64,000 bases of DNA from Sporolactobacillus shoreicorticis (GTDB lineage Bacteria; Bacillota; Bacilli; Bacillales; Sporolactobacillaceae), in assembly GCF_024125445.1 (NCBI RefSeq), contig NZ_JAMXWM010000002.1:62001-126000 (forward strand), written 5' to 3'. The notes under the pieces are model-generated. The model saw only the letters and a list, made by a program, of their open reading frames with translations. It was not told where the DNA came from and made no database searches. The translations under genes and the position numbers were made by a program. Below, piece after piece: positions 1 through 7,361 of the stretch. Each line of letters opens with the position of its first letter. Position 1 is the first letter of the stretch.

Positions 1-1
1 G

Positions 2-281
2 TCTATGGACTATGCGCTCAGCCATCTCCCCGACAAAGACTTCCACATTTTTCACAATCTCCGTTTGTACGATCATGTGGATTATTTTCAAATCGATTTT
101 CTTGTACTTTGTGATCGCTATGCACTAATCCTTGAGGTGAAAAGGCAAGTTAACTTTTGACACGGAGATGCGTCAGCTTATTCGTAAATTGGGTGATGAT
201 ATCGATATTTTTGATGATCCAATTACTCAGGCACAGTATTTAATGGGGGCGCTGCAACAGTGGCTGAGCAAACTCGGCTGT
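2..281 (+). pseudogene. NERD-domain protein remnant, cut by window edge and frameshifted
   Basis: The reading from position 2 to the TGA at 158-160 gives a stretch ending QIDFLVL..ALILEVK. This is the core of a NERD (nuclease-related) domain with its Asp and Glu-x-Lys catalytic residues. The continuation (GKLTFDTEMRQLIR, then DDPITQAQ) is in another frame starting near 142, so there is a frameshift with a few residues lost just after the EVK motif. NERD homology stops near residue KLGC (about 281), where the same frame runs straight into Nudix-like sequence. The 5' end lies outside the window. NERD domains are thought to be nucleases. This copy is a relic. Confidence 0.6.
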
Positions 282-719
282 TCCGGCATCGCGGAATGCG
301 ACAACAAGATGATTATTGTTGACAAAACGGGCAGTCCATATATTTATCGTTATGCCCGAGGCAGCCAAGAAGCGGGTGAGTCACTGCTCGACATGCTCCA
401 CAGAGAATTTAATGAGGAAACCGGCATGACGGTTTCCGGCTGCATGCAAATTGGCACCTTCGATTTCTTTTTGCCGTGGAAATGAAAGCAGTATACGCAT
501 GTTCATCATGTCGCGGTCTTCTATCAGGTGACTCAGATGAGCGGTCAATTTAAGGTCTTGCTGAATTTGACGGGCAGGACTCGGTGGGTGCGCACTGGGT
601 CAGCATTGATGCTGAACATCAATAATGCGTCCCCGCTCGCGTTGAAGGCGGCCGACTGGCTGCGCAACACGACACGGCCTGATCAGGCGACCATTTACCA
701 ATCATGGACGGTGCTGTAA
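282..719 (+). pseudogene. Degraded Nudix hydrolase
   Basis: A Nudix box is visible as ARGSQEAGES...HREFNEETGM, fitting G-x5-E-x7-R-E-x2-E-E-x-G. Directly after FDFFLPWK comes an in-frame TGA at 483-485, then the same frame resumes with Nudix-like HVHHVAVFYQV. A later frameshift between about 555 and 620 is needed to join EFDGQDSVGAHWVSID to NNASPLALKAADWL. The 5' end is fused in frame to a NERD fragment, so the gene has no start of its own. It converges with and overlaps the intact Nudix gene by 18 bases. Two lesions plus the fusion make this a pseudogene rather than a sequencing problem, though single errors cannot be excluded. Confidence 0.65.
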
Positions 720-1118
720 CTGCGCCCAAGCTTCCTGAACGGCCCATGCCTGGTGTTCGTGGAATAACAGCTGATCACATGCCAAGACATCAATCCATTC
801 TAAGAAGTTGTCGTGTTCAGTCGGCTGCTGCACTTGCTCGCCAAGCCGTGCGGTATAAAAATAACCGTCGCCGACCATCGGCCGAGCAACGGGCAGCGTT
901 GACAGAAAATAACGTTGTGCATAGCCAAGGTAGCGAATCTCATCAATGGTACAGCCTGTTTCCTCAAGCAGCTCGCGCTTTAGGCACTGCTCATTTGTTT
1001 CTCCGCACTCAATTCCTCTGCCGGGAAGAAAATATTGATCGCCGTTTGCGCGAATCAATGCGGCATGGTTTCCTTTAAATATTACAGCATAGGCGCCTTT
1101 TCTCAGCATATAGCTCAC
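702..1118 (-). CDS. Nudix hydrolase
   Basis: A 138-residue single-domain protein of normal Nudix length. The Nudix box is ECGETNEQCLKRELLEETGC (residues about 36-55) with the REx2EE metal-binding core intact. One oddity is that the first glycine of the box (second G of the usual PGGG) is Arg, giving PGRGIE. The family hydrolyses nucleoside diphosphates linked to another moiety, and the substrate cannot be read from sequence. The C-terminus (HEHQAWAVQEAW) is typical of the small MutT-like group. It stands alone, convergent with the decayed Nudix relic next door and divergent from the acetyltransferase at 1218. Confidence 0.8.
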   Translation of the reverse strand: MSYMLRKGAYAVIFKGNHAALIRANGDQYFLPGRGIECGETNEQCLKRELLEETGCTIDEIRYLGYAQRYFLSTLPVARPMVGDGYFYTARLGEQVQQPTEHDNFLEWIDVLACDQLLFHEHQAWAVQEAWAQLQHRP

Positions 1119-1217
1119 CCGCTTTTCTTGATTCCGAAAATGCGCACCGTTTTCACCTCATGAAAAAACAAGATTAAGTTCATAATAGCATAGAGAATAT
1201 GTTGTGGAGGGCTTGCC

Positions 1218-1715
1218 ATGGTCTTTTTTAAACCATTAACCGCAGAAGACGCGAAGCAGTATCGAGCGCTGAGACTCGAAGCAATGACAAATAATCCTGA
1301 GGCATATGCATCTGACTTGAAAACCGAACAGAATCGAACCATGGATCAGATTCGTGAACATCTATCTGATCCCGATGTTTTGACAGTGGGAGGATTCGAC
1401 GGAGAGCGACTGATCGCTATTGCATCGCTGCATCGGGAAACCTTGCCGAAAATGGCGCACCGGGCGACGCTTACCAGCGTTTATGTCGCGCCCGAATACC
1501 GAGGCCAGCGCATTTCCCGGAAAATCATTGAATTTATGATTGACGATGTGAAAAGGAGTGGTGTCACCAAACTTTATTTGTTTGTCGTTACAACCAATGA
1601 ACATGCGATTCATGCCTACAAAAAATTCGGATTTAAAATCTACGGTGAAGATCATGACGCGATGAAGGAAGACGACGGATTCGTCGATGAATACCTCATG
1701 GTGAAGTATATCTAG
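1218..1715 (+). CDS. GNAT family N-acetyltransferase
   Basis: A 165-residue protein with the GNAT core. Motif A reads TSVYVAPEYRGQRISRKIIEF (residues about 87-107), where the Arg-Gly-Gln-x-Ile loop holds the acetyl-CoA pyrophosphate. It is followed by YLFVVTTNEHAIHAYKKFGF, the usual motif B. GNATs move acetyl from acetyl-CoA to amines, and the substrate here is unknown. The ATG at 1218 follows a GGAGGG-like ribosome site at 1206-1211. The gene ends 4 bases inside the 3' end of the convergent papain-like gene. Confidence 0.85.
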   Translation: MVFFKPLTAEDAKQYRALRLEAMTNNPEAYASDLKTEQNRTMDQIREHLSDPDVLTVGGFDGERLIAIASLHRETLPKMAHRATLTSVYVAPEYRGQRISRKIIEFMIDDVKRSGVTKLYLFVVTTNEHAIHAYKKFGFKIYGEDHDAMKEDDGFVDEYLMVKYI

Positions 1716-2266
1716 GCCCATTGAGCGGCCGCTGCTGAACCGTTCAGATCAGCATTGGATGACCAATAATTGCGCATGGTCCCGGAATAAAGGATTTCCG
1801 CCTCATTCAGTTTGAGAAAATCAGAGGGCTTGATAAAACAGGCGGGCTTGCTGAAGCAGTACGCACCGCTTTTTTCCAGCAGCGTTGAAACAAACTGGGA
1901 GCAAAAATAGGCGTTTTTTCCGTTTATCTTGCGATGAAGCATGATGCCGACAATTCCTTTAAAATTATAATGATAGCAGTCGCTGTAATCTTGAAAATAG
2001 GCAAGCAGAATACGTGCCCGGTAATAGGCTTTTTGAGTCATTGGAAGACGCAGGATGCTGATTTGTGTCTCTGGGTCCATAGTGGCGAACTGTTCCTCAA
2101 TAAATCCACCGTTAAGAAAATTCAATTTGCTTTTCCGGCCGAAACTGTAGGCAATCATTGGCGAATCAAGAGAAACAGCTACATGCGAATAGACATCGCC
2201 GGTCCAGAGCCGGACGAGTTTTGCCGGTACTGTGTTTGAATGAGTAAGTAAAATATAAGCATACAT
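1712..2266 (-). CDS. Permuted papain-like (YiiX/NlpC-P60 type) amidase or hydrolase
   Basis: A 184-residue protein without a signal peptide. It has a His in YSHVAVSLD (residues about 26-34) and a Cys in YFCSQFVSTLLEKSG (about 119-133). That His-first, Cys-later order is typical of circularly permuted papain-fold enzymes such as the YiiX group. Members are thought to cleave amide or thioester bonds, and no substrate can be inferred. The gene is monocistronic and convergent with the GNAT gene. Confidence in the fold is moderate and in any function low. Confidence 0.65.
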   Translation of the reverse strand: MYAYILLTHSNTVPAKLVRLWTGDVYSHVAVSLDSPMIAYSFGRKSKLNFLNGGFIEEQFATMDPETQISILRLPMTQKAYYRARILLAYFQDYSDCYHYNFKGIVGIMLHRKINGKNAYFCSQFVSTLLEKSGAYCFSKPACFIKPSDFLKLNEAEILYSGTMRNYWSSNADLNGSAAAAQWA

Positions 2267-2399
2267 AACTTGGCAGTCCTTTCAATTCGTGTATGTATAC
2301 TTTACCGTGCAGGAGGGACTCTGGCAATAAGCTTCAGTCATATTTTCCGCTAAGACTTAAGGTCGATAGCTAAGGGTATCATACCTGCCCGAATTTAAA

Positions 2400-2426
2400 A
2401 TACCGACCGGCAGAACCGATCGGTAT
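2400..2426 (-). terminator. Hairpin downstream of tlp
   Basis: An 11-bp stem (ATACCGACCGG with CCGATCGGTAT, one mismatch) closes a 5-base loop just past the tlp stop. Read on the minus strand it is followed only by a short U-rich run, so it is a modest intrinsic terminator. Confidence 0.55.
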
Positions 2427-2433
2427 CCATTGA

Positions 2434-2661
2434 TTAATGGGTCTTGCTAAAGGCGGATTCATCCTTTATTTCTTCACGCAGTCCTTTGACACTTTCATCG
2501 CGACGCTTGTTCTTTTCACGCAGCTGACGCTTCTCTTCCTCGTCCATTTTATCACCGTGTGCCTTTAAATAGTCATTAGTCTCGTTTATGTTTTGTAATG
2601 TGTTGCCGATGTTGCGGCTAATTTTCTCCCAATTGTCGGAACGATCATCCGGTTTTGCCAT
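2434..2661 (-). CDS. tlp: Small acid-soluble spore protein Tlp
   Basis: A 75-residue, highly charged protein starting MAKPDDRSDNWEKI and carrying the KNKRRDESVKGLREEI segment, both typical of the Tlp family (about 70-80 residues). Tlp is a minor spore core protein made in the forespore. Its start is preceded by a strong GGGGGAG ribosome site. A sigma-G-like promoter lies upstream at 2684-2713 and a hairpin follows the stop, so it is transcribed alone. This gene is the best single piece of evidence that the organism sporulates. Confidence 0.9.
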   Translation of the reverse strand: MAKPDDRSDNWEKISRNIGNTLQNINETNDYLKAHGDKMDEEEKRQLREKNKRRDESVKGLREEIKDESAFSKTH

Positions 2662-2683
2662 TGTTCTCCCCCCTCTCCGTCCT

Positions 2684-2713
2684 TATTATGTGATCGATAA
2701 CTAGGTCGATACC
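2684..2713 (-). promoter_or_regulatory. Probable sigma-G (forespore) promoter of tlp
   Basis: On the minus strand GGTATC (2713-2708), a 17-base spacer, then CATAATA (2690-2684) match the sigma-F/sigma-G pattern (-35 GxATA, -10 CATxxTA). It lies about 25 bases before the tlp start codon. This fits the known forespore control of tlp in Bacillus. Confidence 0.6.
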
Positions 2714-2802
2714 TACCAAACATGGCCATTACCGTTGGACGCAGAAAAATTTTCATCATATAATTGTCCGTCTTATTCAGCTGAAAAAACATAAACAAAC
2801 TA

Positions 2803-2851
2803 TTGACCGGGTGGTCAACGCATGCTATAGTGTCATTGACCAAGTGGTCAA
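2803..2851 (+). promoter_or_regulatory. Sigma-A promoter with two TetR-type operators
   Basis: The -35 TTGACC (2803-2808), 17-base spacer and -10 TATAGT (2826-2831) form a near-consensus promoter. Two palindromes of the form TTGACC-n4-GGTCAA sit at 2803-2818 (covering the -35) and 2836-2851 (covering the expected start of transcription). Their centres are 33 bp apart, about three helical turns. The TetR protein encoded at the end of the operon is the obvious ligand. Confidence 0.8.
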
Positions 2852-2878
2852 TGCACTATTTAAAGGAGGTTCACTGAG

Positions 2879-3778
2879 ATGCCGGTTATTGAATTGAGTC
2901 ATATCAGTAAACGTTTTGGCAAGTTTGTTGCTGTAAATGATCTTTCTTTCTCTGTTGAACAAGGCGAATTTTTCGGATTCATCGGTCCGAACGGAGCAGG
3001 CAAGTCGACAACGATGAATATGATGCTGAATTTTATTAAACGAAACGGCGGGGAGATCTCGCTTCTCGGGAAAAGCGTTCCGCAGCATGATCTTGATGTA
3101 AAAAAAAGAATTGGATATGTACCGAGTGACGTGCGTTTTTATCCGCAACTGCGTGTTCAGGACCTGATCCGCTATACGCTTGACTTTCATCATATGGAAG
3201 GTGATCAGGCAGAGATTGATCGTTATTGCGAGCTGTTTCAAATTGACCGCAAGAAAAAATTCGGTGATCTGTCTTTGGGAAATAAGAAAAAGGTCGCGCT
3301 GGTTTGCGCGCTCATTCACCATCCAGAGTTAATTATTATGGATGAACCGACAAACGGGCTTGATCCGCTGATGCATGCTCGGCTGTTCCGAGTGCTGAAA
3401 GACAAGCAGGAGCAAGGAGCGACCATTTTCCTCTCCAGTCACAACCTGAAGGAAGTTGAAGATTATTGTTCCAAAGTTGCGTTTATTCGCAGCGGTCAGC
3501 TGGTCGGCGTTGAAGATTTATCTCAGGTCAATAAAAAAATGAAAATCGTGACCTTGAAAGGAAGCAAGCTGCCATTCGATAAAATGAAGGCGATTGGTGC
3601 GACCTGTATCAAAAAAGAGGAACAAGAAGCGCGTTTTCTTTATGAAGGCGGTCTGGCACAGCTGTTCTCAACCTTGTCAAATCTGTCAACGGATCTTGAA
3701 GATGTGACTGTTGCGAACCGCGATTTGGAAGAACAGTTCATGTCTATGTATGAATGTCAGGAGGGTGAACGGTTATGA
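2879..3778 (+). CDS. ABC transporter ATP-binding protein
   Basis: A 299-residue ATPase subunit of a drug-export type ABC-2 transporter. Walker A is GPNGAGKST (about residues 37-45), the signature is the variant LSLGNKKKV rather than LSGGQ, and Walker B with its catalytic Glu is LIIMDEPTNGLD. A switch His follows in LSSHNL. The C-terminal ~80 residues after the NBD are typical of this subfamily. The start has AAAGGAGG upstream. It overlaps the permease gene by 4 bases (ATGA) and is first in a three-gene operon controlled by a dual TetR operator. The substrate is unknown. Confidence 0.9.
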   Translation: MPVIELSHISKRFGKFVAVNDLSFSVEQGEFFGFIGPNGAGKSTTMNMMLNFIKRNGGEISLLGKSVPQHDLDVKKRIGYVPSDVRFYPQLRVQDLIRYTLDFHHMEGDQAEIDRYCELFQIDRKKKFGDLSLGNKKKVALVCALIHHPELIIMDEPTNGLDPLMHARLFRVLKDKQEQGATIFLSSHNLKEVEDYCSKVAFIRSGQLVGVEDLSQVNKKMKIVTLKGSKLPFDKMKAIGATCIKKEEQEARFLYEGGLAQLFSTLSNLSTDLEDVTVANRDLEEQFMSMYECQEGERL

Positions 3779-4581
3779 CCTTATTCAGACTTGAATGTAA
3801 AACGCATATAAAAACACTATTGACTTGGATTGTTGTGGTTGGTGTACTGACTCTTGGACTCGTGTCGTTATTTCCGGCGATGAAGGACATGGGGCTGCAG
3901 CAAATGGATTTGAAGTCAATGCCGAAAGATATGTTGAAAGCATTCAATTTATCGGATATGGCGGCTTTGGCTACAATCAAAGGCTATTTCGGTTATGAAT
4001 ACCAATACGTTATGATTGCCACCGGCATTTTCGCGGCGATGCTCGGAACGAATGCGCTCGCCAGAGAAGAGGCGGAAGGAACGATCGGCTATCTCTATGC
4101 TCAGCCGATAACGCGTCTTTCAATCGTTGGATCGAAAATGCTCGCAAATAGCTTGCTTTATACATTATACTGGGCAGTATCAATGGCAATTGCTTTTTTG
4201 GGGTGTATCCTCTTCAAGGAGTCGGGAGCATCCGTTCATGAACTTTTTAAGAGCTTTGCACAATTAGCTTTTTCCGGATGGGTCATGGGTCTTACTTTTC
4301 TTGTGTTCGGCTTTCTTATATCGGCGTTCCTGTCCACAAATAAGTCTGCGACTTCGTTGTCTCTCGGTATTGTATTTCTCACATTTATATTGGGTGTCGT
4401 GGGTAAGATGAATGATGATTTTCAGGCGCTTGTTTTCTTCTCACCGGTAGACACGGCGCTCCCAAGCACTGTCTTTAAGAATGGAATTGAATGGAAATAC
4501 ATTGTGACCGACTTGATTGTCATCATTGTTTCCTGTCTGCTTACTTTTTGGAGTTATAAGAGGAAGGATTTGAAGGTGTAA
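3775..4581 (+). CDS. ABC-2 type transporter permease
   Basis: A 268-residue membrane protein with about six hydrophobic segments: near residues 15-35, 75-95, 120-140, 160-185, 195-212 and 240-262. The second loop contains NALAREEAEGTIGYLYAQPITR, which resembles the conserved coupling region of ABC-2 permeases (REExxGTxxxLxxxPxxR). It is translationally coupled to the ATPase upstream (4-base overlap) and to the TetR gene downstream (stop and start share one base). It probably forms the membrane dimer through which the operon's substrate is exported. Confidence 0.85.
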   Translation: MTLFRLECKTHIKTLLTWIVVVGVLTLGLVSLFPAMKDMGLQQMDLKSMPKDMLKAFNLSDMAALATIKGYFGYEYQYVMIATGIFAAMLGTNALAREEAEGTIGYLYAQPITRLSIVGSKMLANSLLYTLYWAVSMAIAFLGCILFKESGASVHELFKSFAQLAFSGWVMGLTFLVFGFLISAFLSTNKSATSLSLGIVFLTFILGVVGKMNDDFQALVFFSPVDTALPSTVFKNGIEWKYIVTDLIVIIVSCLLTFWSYKRKDLKV

Positions 4582-5192
4582 TGGATGAACCGAAAGAAAA
4601 GGCAATTTTGGACGCGGCGATTCATGAATTTGCGATAAAAGGATTTGACCGGGCATCGACTAATCAGATCGCGAAATCGTCAGGCGTTTCAAAGGGTCTG
4701 ATCTTTCATTATTATGATTCTAAAGAAAAACTCTTTGAAGAGAGTGTGGATTACGCCATTCGTTTTACCATGAAGGAGATGGATTTCGAAAACTGGAAAT
4801 TATCCTCCGATATGCTTGCGGATATCCGGAAAATATGTCAAATGGAAATTCGCGTTTATAAAAAATATCCTGACATTTACCAGTTTATGATGAATGCATT
4901 CGCCCAACCCCCGGAACGACTGACGGACAAAATGATCAATTTGTATAATGAATTGAACGCGATGACTCCGGGATTTATTGAAGGTATGATCGGAAGACTT
5001 GATTTGAAGGACGATGTGAACCGTGATCTGTTAAAATCAGTATTTCTCTGTCTTTTTAATGATTACAGTAGTCAGACAATGGCTTATTTAAAGAAAAACC
5101 CGAATTCAACTATTGACGATCTCAGACCGATCATCGACAGGATAATTTCCATGATTGAAATGATTTTGCGTGGGTTGACAAAAAATAATTAA
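4581..5192 (+). CDS. TetR/AcrR family repressor of the ABC operon
   Basis: A 203-residue protein with an N-terminal TetR helix-turn-helix (AILDAAIHEFAIKGFDRAST, then SGVSKGLIFHYYDSKEKLF, residues about 9-50) and a helical ligand-binding C-terminus. The ATG overlaps the permease stop by one base, so it is co-translated with the transporter. Paired TTGACC-n4-GGTCAA operators on the operon promoter suggest autoregulation, with the exporter released from repression when its substrate binds this protein. No terminator is seen in the 35 bases before the next convergent gene. Confidence 0.9.
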   Translation: MDEPKEKAILDAAIHEFAIKGFDRASTNQIAKSSGVSKGLIFHYYDSKEKLFEESVDYAIRFTMKEMDFENWKLSSDMLADIRKICQMEIRVYKKYPDIYQFMMNAFAQPPERLTDKMINLYNELNAMTPGFIEGMIGRLDLKDDVNRDLLKSVFLCLFNDYSSQTMAYLKKNPNSTIDDLRPIIDRIISMIEMILRGLTKNN

Positions 5193-5227
5193 AATGGAGT
5201 GGGACAGAATAATCGCGCGCGGCGTGG

Positions 5228-5515
5228 TTACAGTTCCGCTTCTTTTACTTTTCGCTTAAGGCGTTGAACATCTAATGAAGTGTTTAAAGTATCTTCACGC
5301 AGAAGATCAATGTGGTCCAGTACATCAAAATGCTTGTCTTTAATCTCTTGTTTCAATGCTGAAAATCCGGAATGCATCTCCTGTTCTATGTGGTCCATTC
5401 TCTGTTCAAGTTTGCCTATTTTATGCTCCAACTTGCCTATCCGTCCATCGAGCGTGCTGATGTTGTTTCCCAGCTCTTTAATGGCTTGCATCACCATTTG
5501 CAACTCGTTTGCCAT
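5228..5515 (-). CDS. Small coiled-coil protein, unknown function
   Basis: A 95-residue protein, almost wholly heptad-patterned coiled coil (ISTLDGRIGKLEHKIGKLEQ and onward). An upstream ATG would give 126 residues. The start at 5515 was chosen because AAGGAG lies about 8 bases before it and the extra N-terminus looks non-coding. Similar short coiled-coil proteins are widespread in bacilli and some associate with larger membrane or adhesion proteins. No function is assigned. It lies downstream of ldhD on the same strand but is separated from it by a strong hairpin. Confidence 0.6.
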   Translation of the reverse strand: MANELQMVMQAIKELGNNISTLDGRIGKLEHKIGKLEQRMDHIEQEMHSGFSALKQEIKDKHFDVLDHIDLLREDTLNTSLDVQRLKRKVKEAEL

Positions 5516-5576
5516 GTGATCGTCTCCTTGCTTTCCCACCATTATAACAGTGAATTGATCCACTGAACAATATGAA

Positions 5577-5609
5577 AATGAGATCGTTTGACGAACAAAC
5601 GATCTCATT
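5577..5609. terminator. Strong 14-bp hairpin after ldhD
   Basis: A perfect 14-bp inverted repeat (AATGAGATCGTTTG with CAAACGATCTCATT) with a 5-base loop lies 18 bases past the ldhD stop. On the minus strand it is followed by a short TTTT-containing stretch, consistent with an intrinsic terminator between ldhD and the coiled-coil gene. Confidence 0.7.
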
Positions 5610-5626
5610 GAACATGCTTTTTGTGC

Positions 5627-6628
5627 TTATTTTATGGGCTGTTCAACGCGGTTCTTACTTGTGCCGGTTTCCAGAACTTCAACCACGCAGTCGAGTGCAC
5701 CTTCAACAATATTTTGAATCGCAGTTTCCGTAAAGAAACCAATATGCGGTGTCAGCAGGACCTGATCCATAGCAATCAGCTTGGAGAGAAGTGGATCATT
5801 AAGCGACTGTCCGTTCAAGTCTTTGTTAATCACGGTTTCATTCTCAAATGTATCAAGTGCTGCCCCGGCAATTTCGCCGCTTTCAAGCGCATCAATCAGA
5901 TCCTCTGTGTTAATGAGCCCTCCGCGTGCGATATTGATGAGAAACGCGCTTTTTTTCATCAGCTTTAACGTATTTCGATTAATCATATGATGGGTCGAGT
6001 CAAACAGCGGCGTATGCAGGGACACGATGTCTGCTTCCTTCAGTACTGCCTCCAGCGATGGGCGATACTCGAGAATCGATTTAACGTGATCATTCGGATA
6101 TTGATCGAAACCAATGACTTTTGCCCCGAGTCCTTTGAAAAGCTGGGCAGCGGTTGCTCCGATGCGTCCCGTGCCGATAATGCCTACGGTTAATGAACGA
6201 ATTTCTTTCGAAAGCAAACCTGACCAGCGAAAATCCTTATTGACGATTCGTTTCTGAAATTGCGGAATGTGGCGGACGAGCTGCATGGCCTGAGTGACTG
6301 CAAGTTCTGCGACCGCATAAGGTGAATAGGCCGGAACATTTGTGACAATCAGGTCATTTTTCTCCGCCTCATTCAAGTCAATCATGTCATAGCCTGCAGT
6401 GCGTGTTGCGATCTGCTTGATTCCATAACTTTTCAACTGTGCATACAGCGTTGATCCGCCGAGCGCGATCGGCTGTTGAATGCAGATACCGTCAAAACCC
6501 TTTGCCTGGGCGACTGTCTGTTCGGAGAGAAAATCAGGTGTGGTTGCGATTTTGGCTTCATGGGACTCGGCCCAATCCGCGATAATCTTCTTTTCATGAT
6601 CTTGTACACCATACATTAAAATGTTCAT
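5627..6628 (-). CDS. ldhD: D-2-hydroxyacid (D-lactate) dehydrogenase
   Basis: A 333-residue NAD-dependent enzyme of the D-LDH/D-HicDH family, normal length about 330. The Rossmann motif is GTGRIGATAAQLFKGLG (about residue 145 on). Catalytic residues are visible as Arg in NIARGGLINTE, Glu in DTFENE and His in LTPHIGFF. It reduces pyruvate to D-lactate, or longer 2-oxoacids, in the cytoplasm to reoxidise NADH. The start at 6628 was chosen over one eight codons upstream because GAGGAGG sits about 10 bases before it. A TTTACA-17-TAGAAT promoter lies at 6686-6714. The substrate preference (lactate or branched hydroxy acids) is not certain. Confidence 0.85.
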   Translation of the reverse strand: MNILMYGVQDHEKKIIADWAESHEAKIATTPDFLSEQTVAQAKGFDGICIQQPIALGGSTLYAQLKSYGIKQIATRTAGYDMIDLNEAEKNDLIVTNVPAYSPYAVAELAVTQAMQLVRHIPQFQKRIVNKDFRWSGLLSKEIRSLTVGIIGTGRIGATAAQLFKGLGAKVIGFDQYPNDHVKSILEYRPSLEAVLKEADIVSLHTPLFDSTHHMINRNTLKLMKKSAFLINIARGGLINTEDLIDALESGEIAGAALDTFENETVINKDLNGQSLNDPLLSKLIAMDQVLLTPHIGFFTETAIQNIVEGALDCVVEVLETGTSKNRVEQPIK

Positions 6629-6685
6629 GAGCTTGATTCCTCCTCGTTGCACTTCGCTGTTGCAATAATGGCTGGTTCCACAATT

Positions 6686-6714
6686 ATTCTAGCCGATTTA
6701 TCTATTTGTGTAAA
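6686..6714 (-). promoter_or_regulatory. Sigma-A promoter of ldhD
   Basis: On the minus strand TTTACA (6714-6709), a 17-base spacer and TAGAAT (6691-6686) lie about 58 bases before the ldhD start. Only a half-match to a Rex site is visible here, unlike the full site at adhE. Confidence 0.6.
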
Positions 6715-6834
6715 CGATTCCAGTTTAAAGCATAGCCGCTGTTATGTGGTAAAGTTCGGATGTTAGTTAAAATATGACAAAAAGCGCCTGGTCCTTACTT
6801 TCACAGGATGTGATAACTTTCGCGTTGCATACAG

Positions 6835-7207
6835 AGGACGTATGCGTATTTAGCGAAAGTTCCCTTTACAATTGCGAAAATCCCTTTGCTCCACATGCAG
6901 TTTTGAATCATCAACCTTGTGTTTGAACAGAAAACATTCCCTTCTTTATTAAGTAACGGGTAAAATAAGCGAAATTTTTCCGGTTATCTGCACCATGAGA
7001 CTTCTTTCACGGATGAATAAGGGTGATTTTTCCGCCTATTCACAGAAAAACCCTCCATTTTTACGTTTTTCGATTCGATAGGCGGAATTTCTCCGTCTAT
7101 TCAAGCGATTTTTTCATTCATTTTTTAATTAAGGGTAATTTCTCAGATTGGGCGCTAACCTGATTGTCTAACCGAATTTTATGACGCTGATCATCGTACC
7201 AGCAAGA
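6835..7207 (-). repeat. Dispersed repeat family 1, copy A
   Basis: About 370 bases of non-coding sequence that, read on the minus strand, align end to end with 39710-40113. Shared landmarks in order are an xxCGTCATAAxATT block, an xCCCAATCTxAGAAAT block, several GGCGGAAAAATT-like dyads, TTTTACxCGTTACTTAATAAAGAA, GCATGTGGAGCAAAGG and CTAAATACGCATACGTCCT. Identity looks like roughly 75-80% by eye. It fills most of the 709-base gap between ldhD and adhE. No reading frame of note is found in it. Confidence 0.75.
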
Positions 7208-7232
7208 CAAAAAACGATAAATTTTTTTACCC

Positions 7233-7306
7233 GTTAGGAAACTTGGTTTCATCAAACCTTTGGAAAAGGCGAAGTCTTAGCAGCACTTACACTAAAATTC
7301 CTCTTA
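7233..7306 (-). repeat. Dispersed repeat family 2, copy 1
   Basis: Read on the minus strand this matches copies at 37622 and 59949. It shares an AGGAAnTTTAGTrTAAGTGC part, a CTAAGnnTTCGCCTT part and the end GAAnCCAAGTTTnCTAA. It sits beside family 1 copy A and just past the adhE terminator. Confidence 0.7.
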
Positions 7307-7313
7307 TTGTGTC

Positions 7314-7345
7314 AAAAAAACCACCCGCTAAAGAGAGCAGGTGGT
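7314..7345 (-). terminator. Intrinsic terminator of adhE
   Basis: On the minus strand ACCACCTGCT and AGCGGGTGGT pair (one G-T or mismatch position) around a short loop and run into seven U residues (7320-7314), 17 bases past the adhE stop. Confidence 0.85.
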
Positions 7346-7361
7346 GAAAAACTGATTTCAA

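Noticed and set aside
704-1078. 124-residue plus-strand frame opposite the Nudix gene
   Set aside because: It is the complement of the clear Nudix hydrolase at 702-1118, with no ribosome site and no family features.
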